From Arachnopeziza araneosa (taxonomy: Eukaryota; Ascomycota; Leotiomycetes; Helotiales; Arachnopezizaceae): 58,587 nt of DNA. The stretch covers positions 1 through 58,587 of the forward strand of contig QYAI01000191.1 in the NCBI GenBank assembly GCA_003988855.1. The letters are read 5' to 3'. The notes beneath the pieces were generated by a model. The model saw only the letters and a list, made by a program, of their open reading frames with translations, had not been told where the DNA came from and searched no databases. The stretch's first letter is position 1. Every line of letters begins with the position of its first letter. This document shows positions 29,935-41,501 of this stretch, in pieces. The position numbers and the translations under genes were made by a program.

Positions 29935-31387
29935 GAAAGCTTTAAACACTTAGTGCTCTTTAGTTTTACCTTCTTGAAATAACAAATTCATTATTCACGT
30001 GTTTTGACCGTGCAATCGTGAAACTCTTACATAAGCTACTAAAAACTACTAAAATAGTTAAAAAGTATTTAACTAGTAAAAACTACTAAAATAGCAAATA
30101 AATATTTTAATATTTTAAAATTACAAAAATACAACAAATTACTAAAATGCTATAAATTAATTATTATTATAAAACTATTTTAACAATAAAAAACTATTAA
30201 AATAGCAATACTAATTTTACTAAAGTAATACTAAAAAAATATAAACTGTTTTAGTTAAAAACTACTAAAATAGTATAAACTATTTTAATAGTATAAAACT
30301 AATAAAATAGTATAAAACAATTTTAGTAGTAAGAAATACTAAAACAGTAAAAACATTACTAAAATAGTAAAAATACTATTAAAAGATTAAAAACTATTTT
30401 ATTAGTACAAAACTATTAATAAAAAATAAACTACGAAAATATTAATTGTTAAAAAATTATTACTTTAATATTAAAATAGTAGAAACAATTTTACTAGTAT
30501 AAAACTAGTAAACTACTAAAAACTACTAAAATAATTTTAAACTATTTTAAATTTTTAAAATAATATACATTTATTTTAGTAATAAAAACTACAAAAATAA
30601 TAAATACTATTTTAATAAAAACTACTAAAATAATATAGAAACTATTTAAGTAATAAAATTGCTAAAATACTAAAAACTACTATAATAGTATAAAACTACT
30701 AAAATAATACTAATATAGTGTAAAACTATTTTAAATTATTAAAACATTTAAAAAAATACTAAAACAGTAAAAACTGTTTTAGTAATAAACTACGAAAATT
30801 TTAAAAATGTTTTAGTACTAAAAAAACTACTAAAATAGTAAAACACTAATAGAATAGTAAAATAGTAAAAACTATTTTACTAGTAAAAAACTACTAAAAT
30901 AATATAAACTATTTTAGCAAAAAATACTACAGTATTATTAAAACAGTAAAAACTATTTTAAACTACTAAAATATTAAAAAAACTAATTTAGTATAAAACT
31001 AGCAAAATAGCGTAAAAACTACTAGAAAAGCAAAAAAAAGTAATAAAATAGTAAAAAATATTTTAATAAAAAACAACTAAAATAGTAAAAACGATTTTAT
31101 TAGTAAAAAACTACTAAAATAGTAAAAACTACTAAAATAGTAAAAACTATTTTAAGTTACTAAAATAATAATAAAATAATACTAAACTAGTAAAATATAA
31201 AAACTAGTAAAATATTTAAAAAATATTAAATTACTTAAATAGTATAAATTTATTAAAATAGTATTAAAATAGTAAAAACTATTCTAAACTACTAAAAAAA
31301 TATAAAATACTAAAAACAATTAATAAAAATTTTTTTAGTAGTAAAACTACTAAAAATAGTAAAAAACTATTAAAAATATATAAAACT

Positions 31388-31482
31388 GTTTTAAACTGCT
31401 AAAATAATATTATAATTATACAAAATGTTTTAAACTGCTAAAATAATATTATAATTATACAAAACTGTTTTAAACTATTAAA
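31388..31482 (+). repeat. 39/40-bp tandem repeat, about 2.4 copies
   Basis: GTTTTAAACTGCTAAAATAA with TATTATAATTATACAAAA starts at 31388 and again at 31427. A partial third unit starts at 31467. The first two units are almost identical. Confidence 0.88.
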
Positions 31483-32690
31483 CTACTAAAAACTACTAAA
31501 ATAATTTAAAACTATTTTAAATTGTTAAAATTATATAAATTTAATTTAGTAGTAAAAACTACTAAACTAATAAAAACTATTTTAGTAAAATATTACTAAA
31601 ATAGTAAAAACTATTTTAAGCTACTAAAATAATAATAAAATAATATAAAACTTTTTTAAACTACTTAAATTGTAAAAAACTATTTTAATTATAAAAACTG
31701 TTTAGTAAAAAACTACTAAAATAATATTAAGTAGTAAAAATAATATAAAATAATAAAGATTAATTTAATAAATAACTAATAAAATAGTAATAATTAATTT
31801 AGTAGTAAAAAAGGTTTTTATTAGTAAAAACTGCTAAAATAGTATTACAATATTATAAAACAATTTTAAACTACTAATAAAGTATAAACTAATTTAATAC
31901 TAAAATGCTAAAATAATATAAATAAATATAGTAGTAAAACTAATAAAAAATTAAAAAAATTAAAAAAATTATAAACTGCTAAAATATTAAAAAACAAGTT
32001 TAATTTTAAACTGCTAAAATAGTAAAAAACAATTTTATATTACAATACTAATAAAACAGTATTAAAATAGTATAAAACTATTTTAAATAATTTATATAAT
32101 ATAAATTTATTTAAACTGCAAAAAAAGTATAATAAAATAAAATATTATATTAACGTAATAACAGTAAAAAACTAATTTAGTATAAATTATAATAAAACTG
32201 TAAAAAAATATTATTTTAATAAAAACTTATTTTAATAAAAAACAATTTTAATAGTAAAACTAGTAAAATTTTAAATATTAAAATACTAAAAACTATTTTA
32301 CTAATAAAACTTTTAAAACTGTAAAAACTACTAAAATATTACAATAGTATAAAACTATTAAAATACTAAAAACTATTTTAAACTACTAAAATAGTAAAAA
32401 AATTACTAAAATAATACAAAATACTAAAAATAAAAAATAAAAAAACTTCTAAAATAGTAAAAAGAATTTTAGTAATATAATACTACTTTAAACTACTAAA
32501 ATAGTAAAAACTATTTTACTAGTAAAAAAATTAGTAAAATAGCAAAAACAACTTTATTAAAAAACTACTAAAATAGTATAAACTATTTAATAGTAAAACT
32601 ATAAAAATATTATAAAACTATTTTAAAAGCAAAAATACTAATAAAACAGTAAAAAATATATTAAATTAATAAAAACTAATTTAATTGTAA

Positions 32691-32780
32691 AATTACTAAA
32701 ATTGTAAAAATATTACTAAAATTGTAAAAATATTACTAAAATTGTAAAAATTATTAAAACAGTAAAAATTATTAAAACAG
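32691..32780 (+). repeat. 20-bp and 18-bp tandem repeats, adjacent
   Basis: ATTGTAAAAATATTACTAAA is repeated at 32701 and 32721 with partial units on both sides. TTATTAAAACAGTAAAAA follows at 32751 and 32769. These are two short expansions of neighbouring satellite variants. Confidence 0.85.
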
Positions 32781-33973
32781 TTTAAATAATAAAAATAATA
32801 TAAATTTATTTTATATTAGAAATTAATAAAATTACAAAAAACTGCTAAAATAATACTAAAATAATCTAAAATACTTTTAATATTAAAACTACTAAAATAG
32901 TATTTTTCGAATATTAAACTAATAAAAACAATTTTAGTAGTAAAAGTACTAAAAAAGTATTATTTAAATATTAAAATAGTAAAAACTAATTTACTAGCAT
33001 ATAACTACTAAACTAATAACTACTACTAAAATAATAAAAAAGTATTTTAGTACAAAAGTTATTAAAGAAGTATTAAACTATTTTAAACTATTTTAGTAGT
33101 AAAACAACTAAAATAATAAAATTGTTAAAACAGTATAAAACTACTAAAATTATTTAAAACAATTTTAAACTGTTAAAATAATATAAATTAATTTTATATT
33201 AAAAACTACAAAAATAATAAAAACTACTAAAAAAATATAAACAATTTTAGTATTAAAACTAGTACAATATTGTAAAACTACTAAAATTATAATAAAAAGT
33301 TAATAGTAAAAATTATTACAAAAGTATAAAACTACTAAAATAATAAAAATTAATTTAATATTTTAATTGCTAAAACAAAAAATAAACAATTTTAATAAAA
33401 AACTACTAAAATATTAAAAATTAATTTAGTTAAAAAATATTAAAATAATAAAACTATTATAATAAAAAATTACTAAAATAATTTAAATAATTTTAATAGT
33501 AAAACTTCTAAAATAATTCAAAAATATTAAACTAATATAAAACAATTTAAAACTACTAAAATACTTTAATAGTAAAAACTACTACAATAATATAAACTAT
33601 TAAAGTAATATAAATTTATTTTATATTAAAACAACGTAAATTTATTTTATATTAAAAACTACTAGCAAGTAATAACTAATTTATTAAAATAATACTAAAA
33701 TAGTAAAAAACTACTAAAAAAGTATAAAACTACTAAAAAAGTATAAAGCTACTTAAATAATACTAAAATAATACAAAACTGTTTTAAACTTCTTAAATAG
33801 TAAAAAACTATTTTAATTATAAAAACTATTTTAATAAAAAAACTACTAAAATAATAAAACTATTTTAATAATAAAACTACTAAAATAGTAAAAATGATTT
33901 TAATAAAAAACTACTAAAATAGTATAAAACTACTAAAATATTAAAATTATATTAAAATTAAAAAAATATATTT

Positions 33974-33992
33974 AAAAAAAAAAAAAAAAAAA
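33974..33992 (+). repeat. 19-A homopolymer
   Basis: Nineteen consecutive A lie about 35 bases before family B hairpin copy 2. Corresponding A-rich leaders precede copies 1, 4 and 5, so the run looks like an expanded part of the family B leader. It is not evidence of a poly(A) tail by itself. Confidence 0.9.
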
Positions 33993-34027
33993 TTAAAATA
34001 AAAATTAAATAAAATAATATTATAAAT

Positions 34028-34048
34028 ATTACGTGTTTCGCACGTAAT
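34028..34048 (+). repeat. Family B hairpin, copy 2
   Basis: The arms are ATTACGTGT and GCACGTAAT with a TTC loop, so eight of nine pairs are intact. An A-rich stretch including a 19-A run (33974-33992) lies upstream. ACTTTTACACTATTTTAGTA follows. Confidence 0.75.
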
Positions 34049-36580
34049 ACTTTTACACTATTTTAGTAGTTGCATTACTAAATTAGTAAAAACTATTTTA
34101 GTAAAAAACTACTAAAATAGTAAAAACTAATTTAAAATAATTTACTAAAATAATTTAAAATAATTTAAACTACGAAAATAATAAATATAATTTTAATAGT
34201 AAAAAACTATTAAAACAAAATAAAACTACTAAAACATTAAAAAATATAACGTATTAAAAAAACTACTAAAATGGTATATAAACTATTTTAGTAAAAACTA
34301 CTAAAATAATAAAAAACAACTTGATTAGTAAAACTACTAAAATAATATAAACTACAAAATTAATAAAATTAATAATAAAACAATAAAAATAGTTTTAATA
34401 GTAAAACTAATAAAATAATAAAAACTATTATACTAAAAAACTATTTTAATTAAAAACTACTAAAATAGTAAAAACTATTCTAGTAAAAAACTACTAAAAT
34501 AGTAAAAACTAATTTAATAATAAAACTACTAAAATAGTATAAAAACATCTTTAGTAGTAAAATTACTAAAATACTAAAAAACTAAAAGACTAAAAACTTA
34601 TTTTAATATTAAAAACTATTACAATAGTACAAAACTACTAAAATAGTAAAAAACTATTTTATTAGTACAAAACTGTTTTAATATTAAAACAATTAAAATA
34701 GTTATAAAAAATTTACTAATATAAAACTACTAAAATAATACTAAAATAATTTTAAATAATTTTAAACTACTAAAATATTACTAAAATATTATAAAACTAT
34801 TATAAACTACAAAAACAGTAAAAATAATTTTAGTAAAAAAGTACTAAAATAATATTAAAATAATACTAAAATAATACAAACAATTTTAGTAATATAACTA
34901 CTAAAATAGTATTGTTTTAATATTATTTTAGTATAAACTATTTAATTATTCTAAAATTACTAAAATGTTAAAAACTATTTTAATAAAAAACTATTAAAAC
35001 TGTAAAACTATTAAAATAATAAAACTTATTTTAACATTTAAAAAATATTACAATAGTATAAAACTACTAAAATACTATTAAAATATTAAAAACTATTTAA
35101 AACTGCTAAAATAATAAAAAAACTAGAAAAATAATAAAAAATATTTTAATACTGTAAAATTACTAAACTACTAAAACTACTAAAATAGTAATAAACTAGA
35201 AAAATAAAAAAAACACTAAAATAGTAAAAACTATTTTAATAGTAAAACTACTTAAATTGTTAAAGTATTTTATTAAAAAAATACTAAAATAATATAACAC
35301 TATATTAAACTATTAAAATAATAAAAGCTACTAAAGTAGTAAAAAAATTACTAAACTAGTAAAAATATTTTAATAGCAAAACTACTAAAATAATAAAAAA
35401 AAAATTTATTAGTATAAAACTACTAAAATAGTATAAACAATTATAATAGTAAAAACTATTTTAGTAGTAAAACTACTAGATTTCTAAAAATTACTAAAAT
35501 AATAAAAAACTACTAAAATAGTATAAAACTGTTTTAAACTACTAAAATAATAAAAACTACTTTAAACTACAAAAATAGTAATAAAGTATTTTACTACTAA
35601 AAACTACTAAAATATTAAAAACTAATTTAGCAATAAAATTAATAAAATAGTAAAATTAATAAAATAGTATAAAACTATTTTAAACTACTAAAAAATTATT
35701 TTAGTAAAAAACTAGAAATATAATAAAATAATACTAAAATAATAATAATAATTTTAGTAGTAAAACTACTAAAATAGTAAAAACTATTTAAGTAAAATAC
35801 TAATAATATAGAATAAACTATTTTAATTAAAAACTACTAAAGTAATAAAAAATAATTCTATTAGTATAAAACTACTAAAATAATAATAAAAACTATATTA
35901 GTAGTAAAACTACTAAAACAGTAAAAACTAGTTTAGTAAAATACTACTAACATAGTAAAAAACTGCTAAAATAGTAAAAAACTACTAAAATGTTATAAAA
36001 CTACTAAAATAATATAAACTATTTAAATACTACAAAATAGTAAAAACGAAATTATTAATAAAAAATAATATATATTAAAATAAACTAAACTAATATATTA
36101 ACATAATAACAGTAAAAAACAATTTTTGTAAAACTTATATTAAAACAGTTAAAAAATAATAATTTAGTAAAATATAGTTTTAATAGCGAAACTAATAAAA
36201 TACAAAATATTACAATAATATTAAAATAATGCAAAAGTGTAAAACTACTAAAATAATACTAAAAAGTTAATAGTAAGAAGTTATAACAAAAGCGTAAAAC
36301 TACTAAAATAGTACTATAGTAGTAAAAACAAATTTAATAGTAAAAATACTTAAATATTAAAAATATTAACATATTAAAAATAAAAAAATATTAAAAAGTA
36401 TTAAAATAGTCTAAAACTACTAAAAAAGTATTAAAATAATATAAACAATTTTAAACTGCTAAAATATATTAAAATATTAAAATAATAAAAAATTATAAAA
36501 TAGTAAAAAAACTATTTAAATAGTAATAACTAATTTATTAATAATAACTAATTTAATAAAAAACTAATAAAAATAAATAA

Positions 36581-36626
36581 ACTAAATTAGTAGTAAAAAC
36601 TAAATTAGTAGTAAAAACTAAATTAG
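36581..36626 (+). repeat. 18-bp tandem repeat, about 2.6 copies
   Basis: ACTAAATTAGTAGTAAAA starts at 36581, 36599 and 36617. It is another clean view of the 18-base base unit, in a variant form. Confidence 0.9.
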
Positions 36627-37026
36627 TTTTAAACTATTTTAATAACGTAACTACTAAAACATTAAAAACAAGTTTACTAGTGTAAAATAACTAAAATAAT
36701 AAAAAAGTATAAACTAATTTTAAATTATTTTCGTAGTAAAACTACTGTAATAGTAAAATTACTAAAATTGTATAAAACTACTAAAATAATATAAAGTTGT
36801 TTTAATAGTAAAAACTATTTAAATTAAAAACTACTAAAATATTAAAATACTACTAAAATAATTTAAAACAATTTAAAACTAATGTAATATTAAAATAATA
36901 AAAACAATTTTAGTAGTAAAACTTGTAAAATAGTACAAAATTACTAAAATATTAAAAACTATTATAGTAGTAAAACTAGTTTATTAATATAAAACTATTA
37001 AAATACTAAAAAACAATTTTAAACAA

Positions 37027-37137
37027 TTTTAAACTACTAAAATACTAAAAAATAACTTTAAACTATTTTAAACTACTAAAATACTAAAAAATAACTTTAA
37101 ACTATTTTAAACTACTAAAATACTAAACAAATATTTT
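37027..37137 (+). repeat. 39-bp tandem repeat, about 2.9 copies
   Basis: TTTTAAACTACTAAAATACT followed by AAAAAATAACTTTAAACTA starts at 37027, 37066 and 37105. The last unit is diverged. The unit is roughly a dimer of the base unit. Confidence 0.88.
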
Positions 37138-37464
37138 AAACTACAAAAAAAGTATAAAATATAAAATAATATAAACTAGTAAAATTAATTTTATTATTAA
37201 AACTATTAAAACTATATTAAAATAATAGTTTTAGTTTACTAAAAAATATAAAAACAATAATATAATACTAAAAACTACTAAAATAATAATAACTAATTTA
37301 GCAGTAAAAAACTATTAAAATAGTAAAAAAACTTATTTTAATAGTAAAAACTATTTTAGTAATAAAATATATAAATAAAATATTATAACTAATTTAATAT
37401 TATAAATTTACTAAAATATTAAAATAAAAATATTAAAAATATTAATAACTATTAAATATTAAAT

Positions 37465-37485
37465 ATTACATGCTATACACGTAAT
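37465..37485 (+). repeat. Family B hairpin, copy 3 (decayed)
   Basis: The arms are ATTACATGC and ACACGTAAT with loop TAT. Mismatches in the stem fit G-to-A changes. The downstream flank ACTTATACTACTATTGTAGT is recognisably that of the family. Confidence 0.6.
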
Positions 37486-38034
37486 ACTTATACTACTATT
37501 GTAGTAATTACATTACTAAAATAGTAAAAAACTATTTTATTAGAAAAAAATACTAAAATAGTACTAAAATAATACTTAAATAATAAAAACTATTTTAATA
37601 GTAAAACTACTAAAAAAGTAAAAACTATTTTAATAAAAAATTACTAAAATAGTAAAACTACTAAAGTAGTAAAAACTACTAAAAGAATAAACATTATTTT
37701 AGTAAAAACTATTAAAATAGTATAAAACTATTTTAAACTGCTAAAATAGTAAAAAAAGCAATTTAATATTTTAAAACTACAAAAATGCTGTAAATTACTA
37801 AAATGCTATAAGTTAGTTATTGTTGTAAAATTATTTTACTAGTAAAAAAATATAAAAATAATTTTACTAATACAAAATTAATAAAAACAATTTTAGTAGT
37901 AAAACTACTACAAAAGTATTATTTTAATATTTTAATATTAAAAACTACTAAAATAATAAAAACAATTTTATTAATATAGAACTACTAAACTATTATTAAA
38001 ATTATATAAAACAATTTTAAACTACTAAAATAGT

Positions 38035-38180
38035 ACAAACTATTTTACTAGTACAAAACTAGTAAACTAGTAAAAACTAGAAAAATAATAAAACTACTAA
38101 ACTTATAAAAACTACTAAAATTATTTTAAACTACTTTAAATTATTAAAATAATATAAATTTATTTTATATTAAAAACTAC
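38035..38180 (+). repeat. Dispersed repeat family D (AATATAAA/TTTATATT dyad), representative copy
   Basis: The unit runs from TTTTACTAGTACAAAACTAG through CTACTAAAATTATTTTAAAC to a dyad, AATATAAA-TTTAT-TTTATATT, followed by AAAAACTAC(A/G)AAAATA. Other dyads lie near 645, 4883, 5889, 12102, 15431, 15751, 17935, 24059, 24217, 24875, 25386, 28782, 30556, 31527, 32806, 33177, 33609 and 43366. All are in the same orientation. Upstream, several copies share GTATTATTTTAATATTAAAA, so the full family may be about 250 bases long. About twenty copies make it the commonest long family here. Confidence 0.65.
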
Positions 38181-39763
38181 GAAAATAATTAAAAAAATAT
38201 TATAATAGTAAAGACTATTAAAATAATAAATATTAAAATAATATTAAAATAATAAAAAGTTTATAAAATATTGTAAAAGTAGTAAAAATATATTAAAATA
38301 ATATAACTTTATTTTAAACTACTAAAATAATAAAAGAATATTTACAACTACTAAAATAATAAAATACTTTACTAGTAAAAACAACTAAAATATTATTTTA
38401 ATATTATAAAACTATTTTAAACAGCTAAAATAATATTAAATGTTAAAATATTATAAAACTATTAAAATAATATTAACTAATTTAATAGTATAAAACTACA
38501 AAAATAGTATAAAACTATTTTATTATTAAAAATTACTAAAACAATAAAACAAAAAATAATACTAAAATAGTAAAAAACAATTTTACTAATTTAAAATTAT
38601 TAAAATAGTAAAAACTACTAAAACAGTAAAAAAAACTTTAATATTACAAAAGTATTAAAATACTATAAACTATTGTAGTAGAAAACTACTAAAATAGTAA
38701 AAACTAATTTATATTAAAACAGTACAAACTATTATATTAACGTAATAATAGTTAAAAAATATTTTAGTAGTAAAACTAATAAAATATAAAATATAAACAT
38801 AATACAAATATTTTAAAATAGTAAAAAACAATTTTACTAGTATAAACTAATAAAATAGTAAAAACTATTTTCGTAGTAAAACTACTAAAATAGTATAAAA
38901 CTAATAAAATTATATAAATTAATAAATAGTAAAAATTTACTTAAATAGTAAAATAATACTAAAATAATAAAAATATTATTAATATATTAAAAACTATTTT
39001 ATAGTAAAAATACTAAAATAATATAATATTTTAATTATGTTAATAATAAAACTATTTTAGTACTAATTTATTAAAATATTACATTTTAAACTAAAATACA
39101 AATATAATAAAACACTAAAAATATTAATATACTAGAAATTTATTAAAATAAAATAAAACTATATTTATAAAATAAAATACTAAAAAATTAAAAAATTAAA
39201 AAAATATAAAATTACTATAATAATAAAATTATAAAAAACTAATTTAGTAGTAAAAACTACTAAAATAATTAAAATTTTTATAATAGTAAAAAACTATTTT
39301 AATAATAAAAACTACAAAAATAATAAAAACTATTTTAATAAAATATTACTAATATATTACAAAACTATTTAAACTACTAAAATACCGAAAATACTAAAAC
39401 AATATAAACTGCTAAAATAGTAAATTTACTAAAACAGTAAAAAAACTACTAAAATAAAAAAACTGTTTTAATATTACAAAATTATTACAGTATTGTAAAA
39501 CTACTAAAATAGTACTAAAATAGTATAGAACTATTTTAATAGTAATAACAAATTTTAATAGCAATAGTAAATTTTAATAGCAAAAACTAATTTTAATAAT
39601 AAAAACTACTAAAATAATAAAACTACTAAAAATATAAAAAAAACTACTAAAATAATAAAACACTGCTAAAATAATAAAAACACTTTTAGTAGTAAAACTA
39701 CTAAAATAGTAAAACTAATTTATTAGTAAAAACTAATTTTTATTAAAATATTACAAACTATTT

Positions 39764-39890
39764 TATTAACGTAATAATAGTAAAAAAGTAATTTATACTA
39801 AATTATATTAAAACAGTAAAAAACTATTATATTAATAAAATGTAATTTTAATAGTAAAACTATTAAAATAATACTAAAACAATAAAAATT
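39764..39890 (+). repeat. Dispersed repeat family A (TATTAACGTAATA core), representative copy
   Basis: The core TATTAACGTAATA is followed by ATAGTAAAAA, then a TATAAATTATA-like stretch, then TATTTTAATAAAAA and AATTTTAATAGTAAAACTA. The pattern spans about 120-150 bases. I see cores at 1178, 1810 (ACGCAATA variant), 5465, 7416, 27533, 32148, 36096 (ACATAATA), 38735, 39764, 43110 (ACATAAAA) and 45691. A copy lacking the core lies near 20021-20120. All are on the + strand. The CpG survives in all but two cores, and those two carry CA, as expected from deamination of the opposite strand. The function is unknown; it could be a diverged non-autonomous element or a sub-unit of a higher-order satellite. 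Confidence 0.7.
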
Positions 39891-40389
39891 ACTTTAATAT
39901 TACAAAATCGTTATAATAGTATAAACTTATTTCAAACTACTAAAATAATACAAAAATAATATTAAACTATTTTAAATTACTAAAACAATATAACTTATTA
40001 TAATAGTTAAAAGTTATTATAGTAAAAAAATACTAAAATAGTATTAAACAATTACAAACTATTAAAATATAAAAAACTATTTAAATATAAAAATTACTAA
40101 AATATAAAACTACTAAAATATATAAACTATTAAAACAGTAAAAATTACAACAAAATAATAAAAACTACTTTTAACAGTAAAAAACTATAAAATATTACAT
40201 TTTATAATAAAATAAAAATAAAATGCTAAAAAACTTAAAAGCTAAAATAATAAAATACTAAAAAATAATAAAATACTAAAAATTTGCTAAAACAATAAAA
40301 ACAATTAAAAATACTAAAATAATATAAAATATTTTAATATATTAAAACTGCTAAAAAACTAAAAAATAACTAAAAACTAGTTTATTATT

Positions 40390-40411
40390 AAAAAAAAAAA
40401 AAAAANAAAAA
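40390..40411 (+). other. Poly-A run with one ambiguous base
   Basis: Sixteen A, one N (40406) and five A form a homopolymer of uncertain length. The N marks a sequencing or consensus problem, not a feature. Confidence 0.9.
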
Positions 40412-41376
40412 CTATTTTACTAGCAAAACTACTAAAATATATAAACGATTAAAATAGTAAAAATTATAGAAAAATAATAAAAAATAATTTTAACTGTAAA
40501 AAGCTATTAAAACATTAAAAAGAATTTTATTATTAACATGTTTTAAAATTATAAAAATAATTTTAATAAAAAATTAATAAAACAGTAAAAACTATTTTAG
40601 TAAAAAACTAGTAAAATACTTAAAACAATTTTAATATTACAATTAAAGAAAAATATTAAAATACTAAAATAATAAAATACTAAAAAATATTAAAACACTA
40701 AAGTAATAAAATACTAGAAAATATTAAAATAGTATAAAATTATATTTATAATATTAAACTACTAAAATAGTAAAAAAACTAATTTGTTAATAAAAATAAA
40801 AATATAATATAAAATATTTTAAAATATTTTAGTAGTAAAACTTCTAGAATAATATCAACTAATTTAATAATAAACTAGTAAAAAACTATTAAACTATTAA
40901 AATAATATAAATATAATACTAAAAAAAATTACTATTAACGAACAAAATAGTAAAATAATGCTAAAATAGCATAAATAATTTAAGTAAAAAACTTCTAAAA
41001 TAGTAAAAAAACTAAATTATTAAAAAAAAAATATAAACTATTTTAGAAAAAATAATAACAAAATAATAAAAACAATTTTAATAGTAAAAAACTAGTAAAG
41101 TAGTAAAAAACTAATATAATAGTATAAAACTATTTTAAACTACTAAAATAGTATAAAACTATTAGAAACTACTAAAATAATATAAATTAGTAATAAACTA
41201 TAAATTAATATAAAAATAAAAAACTTTTTAATATTAAAACTACTAAAATAATATAAAACAATTTTAGTATTAAAACTGCTATAATAGTAAAATAGTAAAA
41301 AGTAATATAATAGCTAAATAATACTAAAATAATAAAACTAATAAAATAATAAAAACTATTTACTTAGTATAAAACT

Positions 41377-41501
41377 AATAAAATAATAAAAACAAGTAAA
41401 ATAAAATAAAACTAATTTAATATTACAAAAATAATAAAATAATAAAAACAAGTAAAATAAAATAAAACTAATTTAATATTACAAAAATAATAAAATAATA
41501 T
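41377..41501 (+). repeat. 56-bp tandem repeat, about 2.2 copies
   Basis: A 56-base unit containing ACAAGTAAAATAAAATAAAA and CTAATTTAATATTACAAAAA occurs at 41377 and 41433 without visible mismatch. A partial third unit starts at 41489. The length is close to three base units. Confidence 0.92.

Larger units (their letters stand above)
29676..30031 (+). mobile_element. Solo LTR, Ty3/gypsy-like, 356 bp, not RIP-mutated
   Basis: This is an island of ordinary base composition inside satellite 1. It starts TGTCACGAG and ends CTCTTACA, the TG...CA ends of a long terminal repeat. It holds a perfect 8-bp inverted repeat, a 12-bp tandem repeat, an 8-bp stem (TACGAGAA at 29886-29893 and TTCTCGTA at 29912-29919) and a TATA-like box at 29927. 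The TATA box lies about 250 bases in, which fits a U3-R-U5 order on the + strand. There is no internal retrotransposon sequence and no second copy, so it is a solo LTR. Flanks TAAA and TAAG could be a 4-bp target duplication with one G/A change. Removing one copy restores a satellite-like TTTAGTAGTAAGCTACTAAA. Its first eight bases match those of the LTR at 56417 except one C/T. The family assignment is inference. Confidence 0.8.

Noticed and set aside
33974..33992. Poly(A) tail of a retrotransposed sequence (LINE or SINE)
   Set aside because: No target-site duplication or coding remnant is seen upstream, and A-runs of varying length are part of the shared family B leader.
34028..34060. Bacterial-type intrinsic terminator (hairpin then T-run)
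   Set aside because: The tail has only short T runs, no gene lies upstream, and the genome is eukaryotic.
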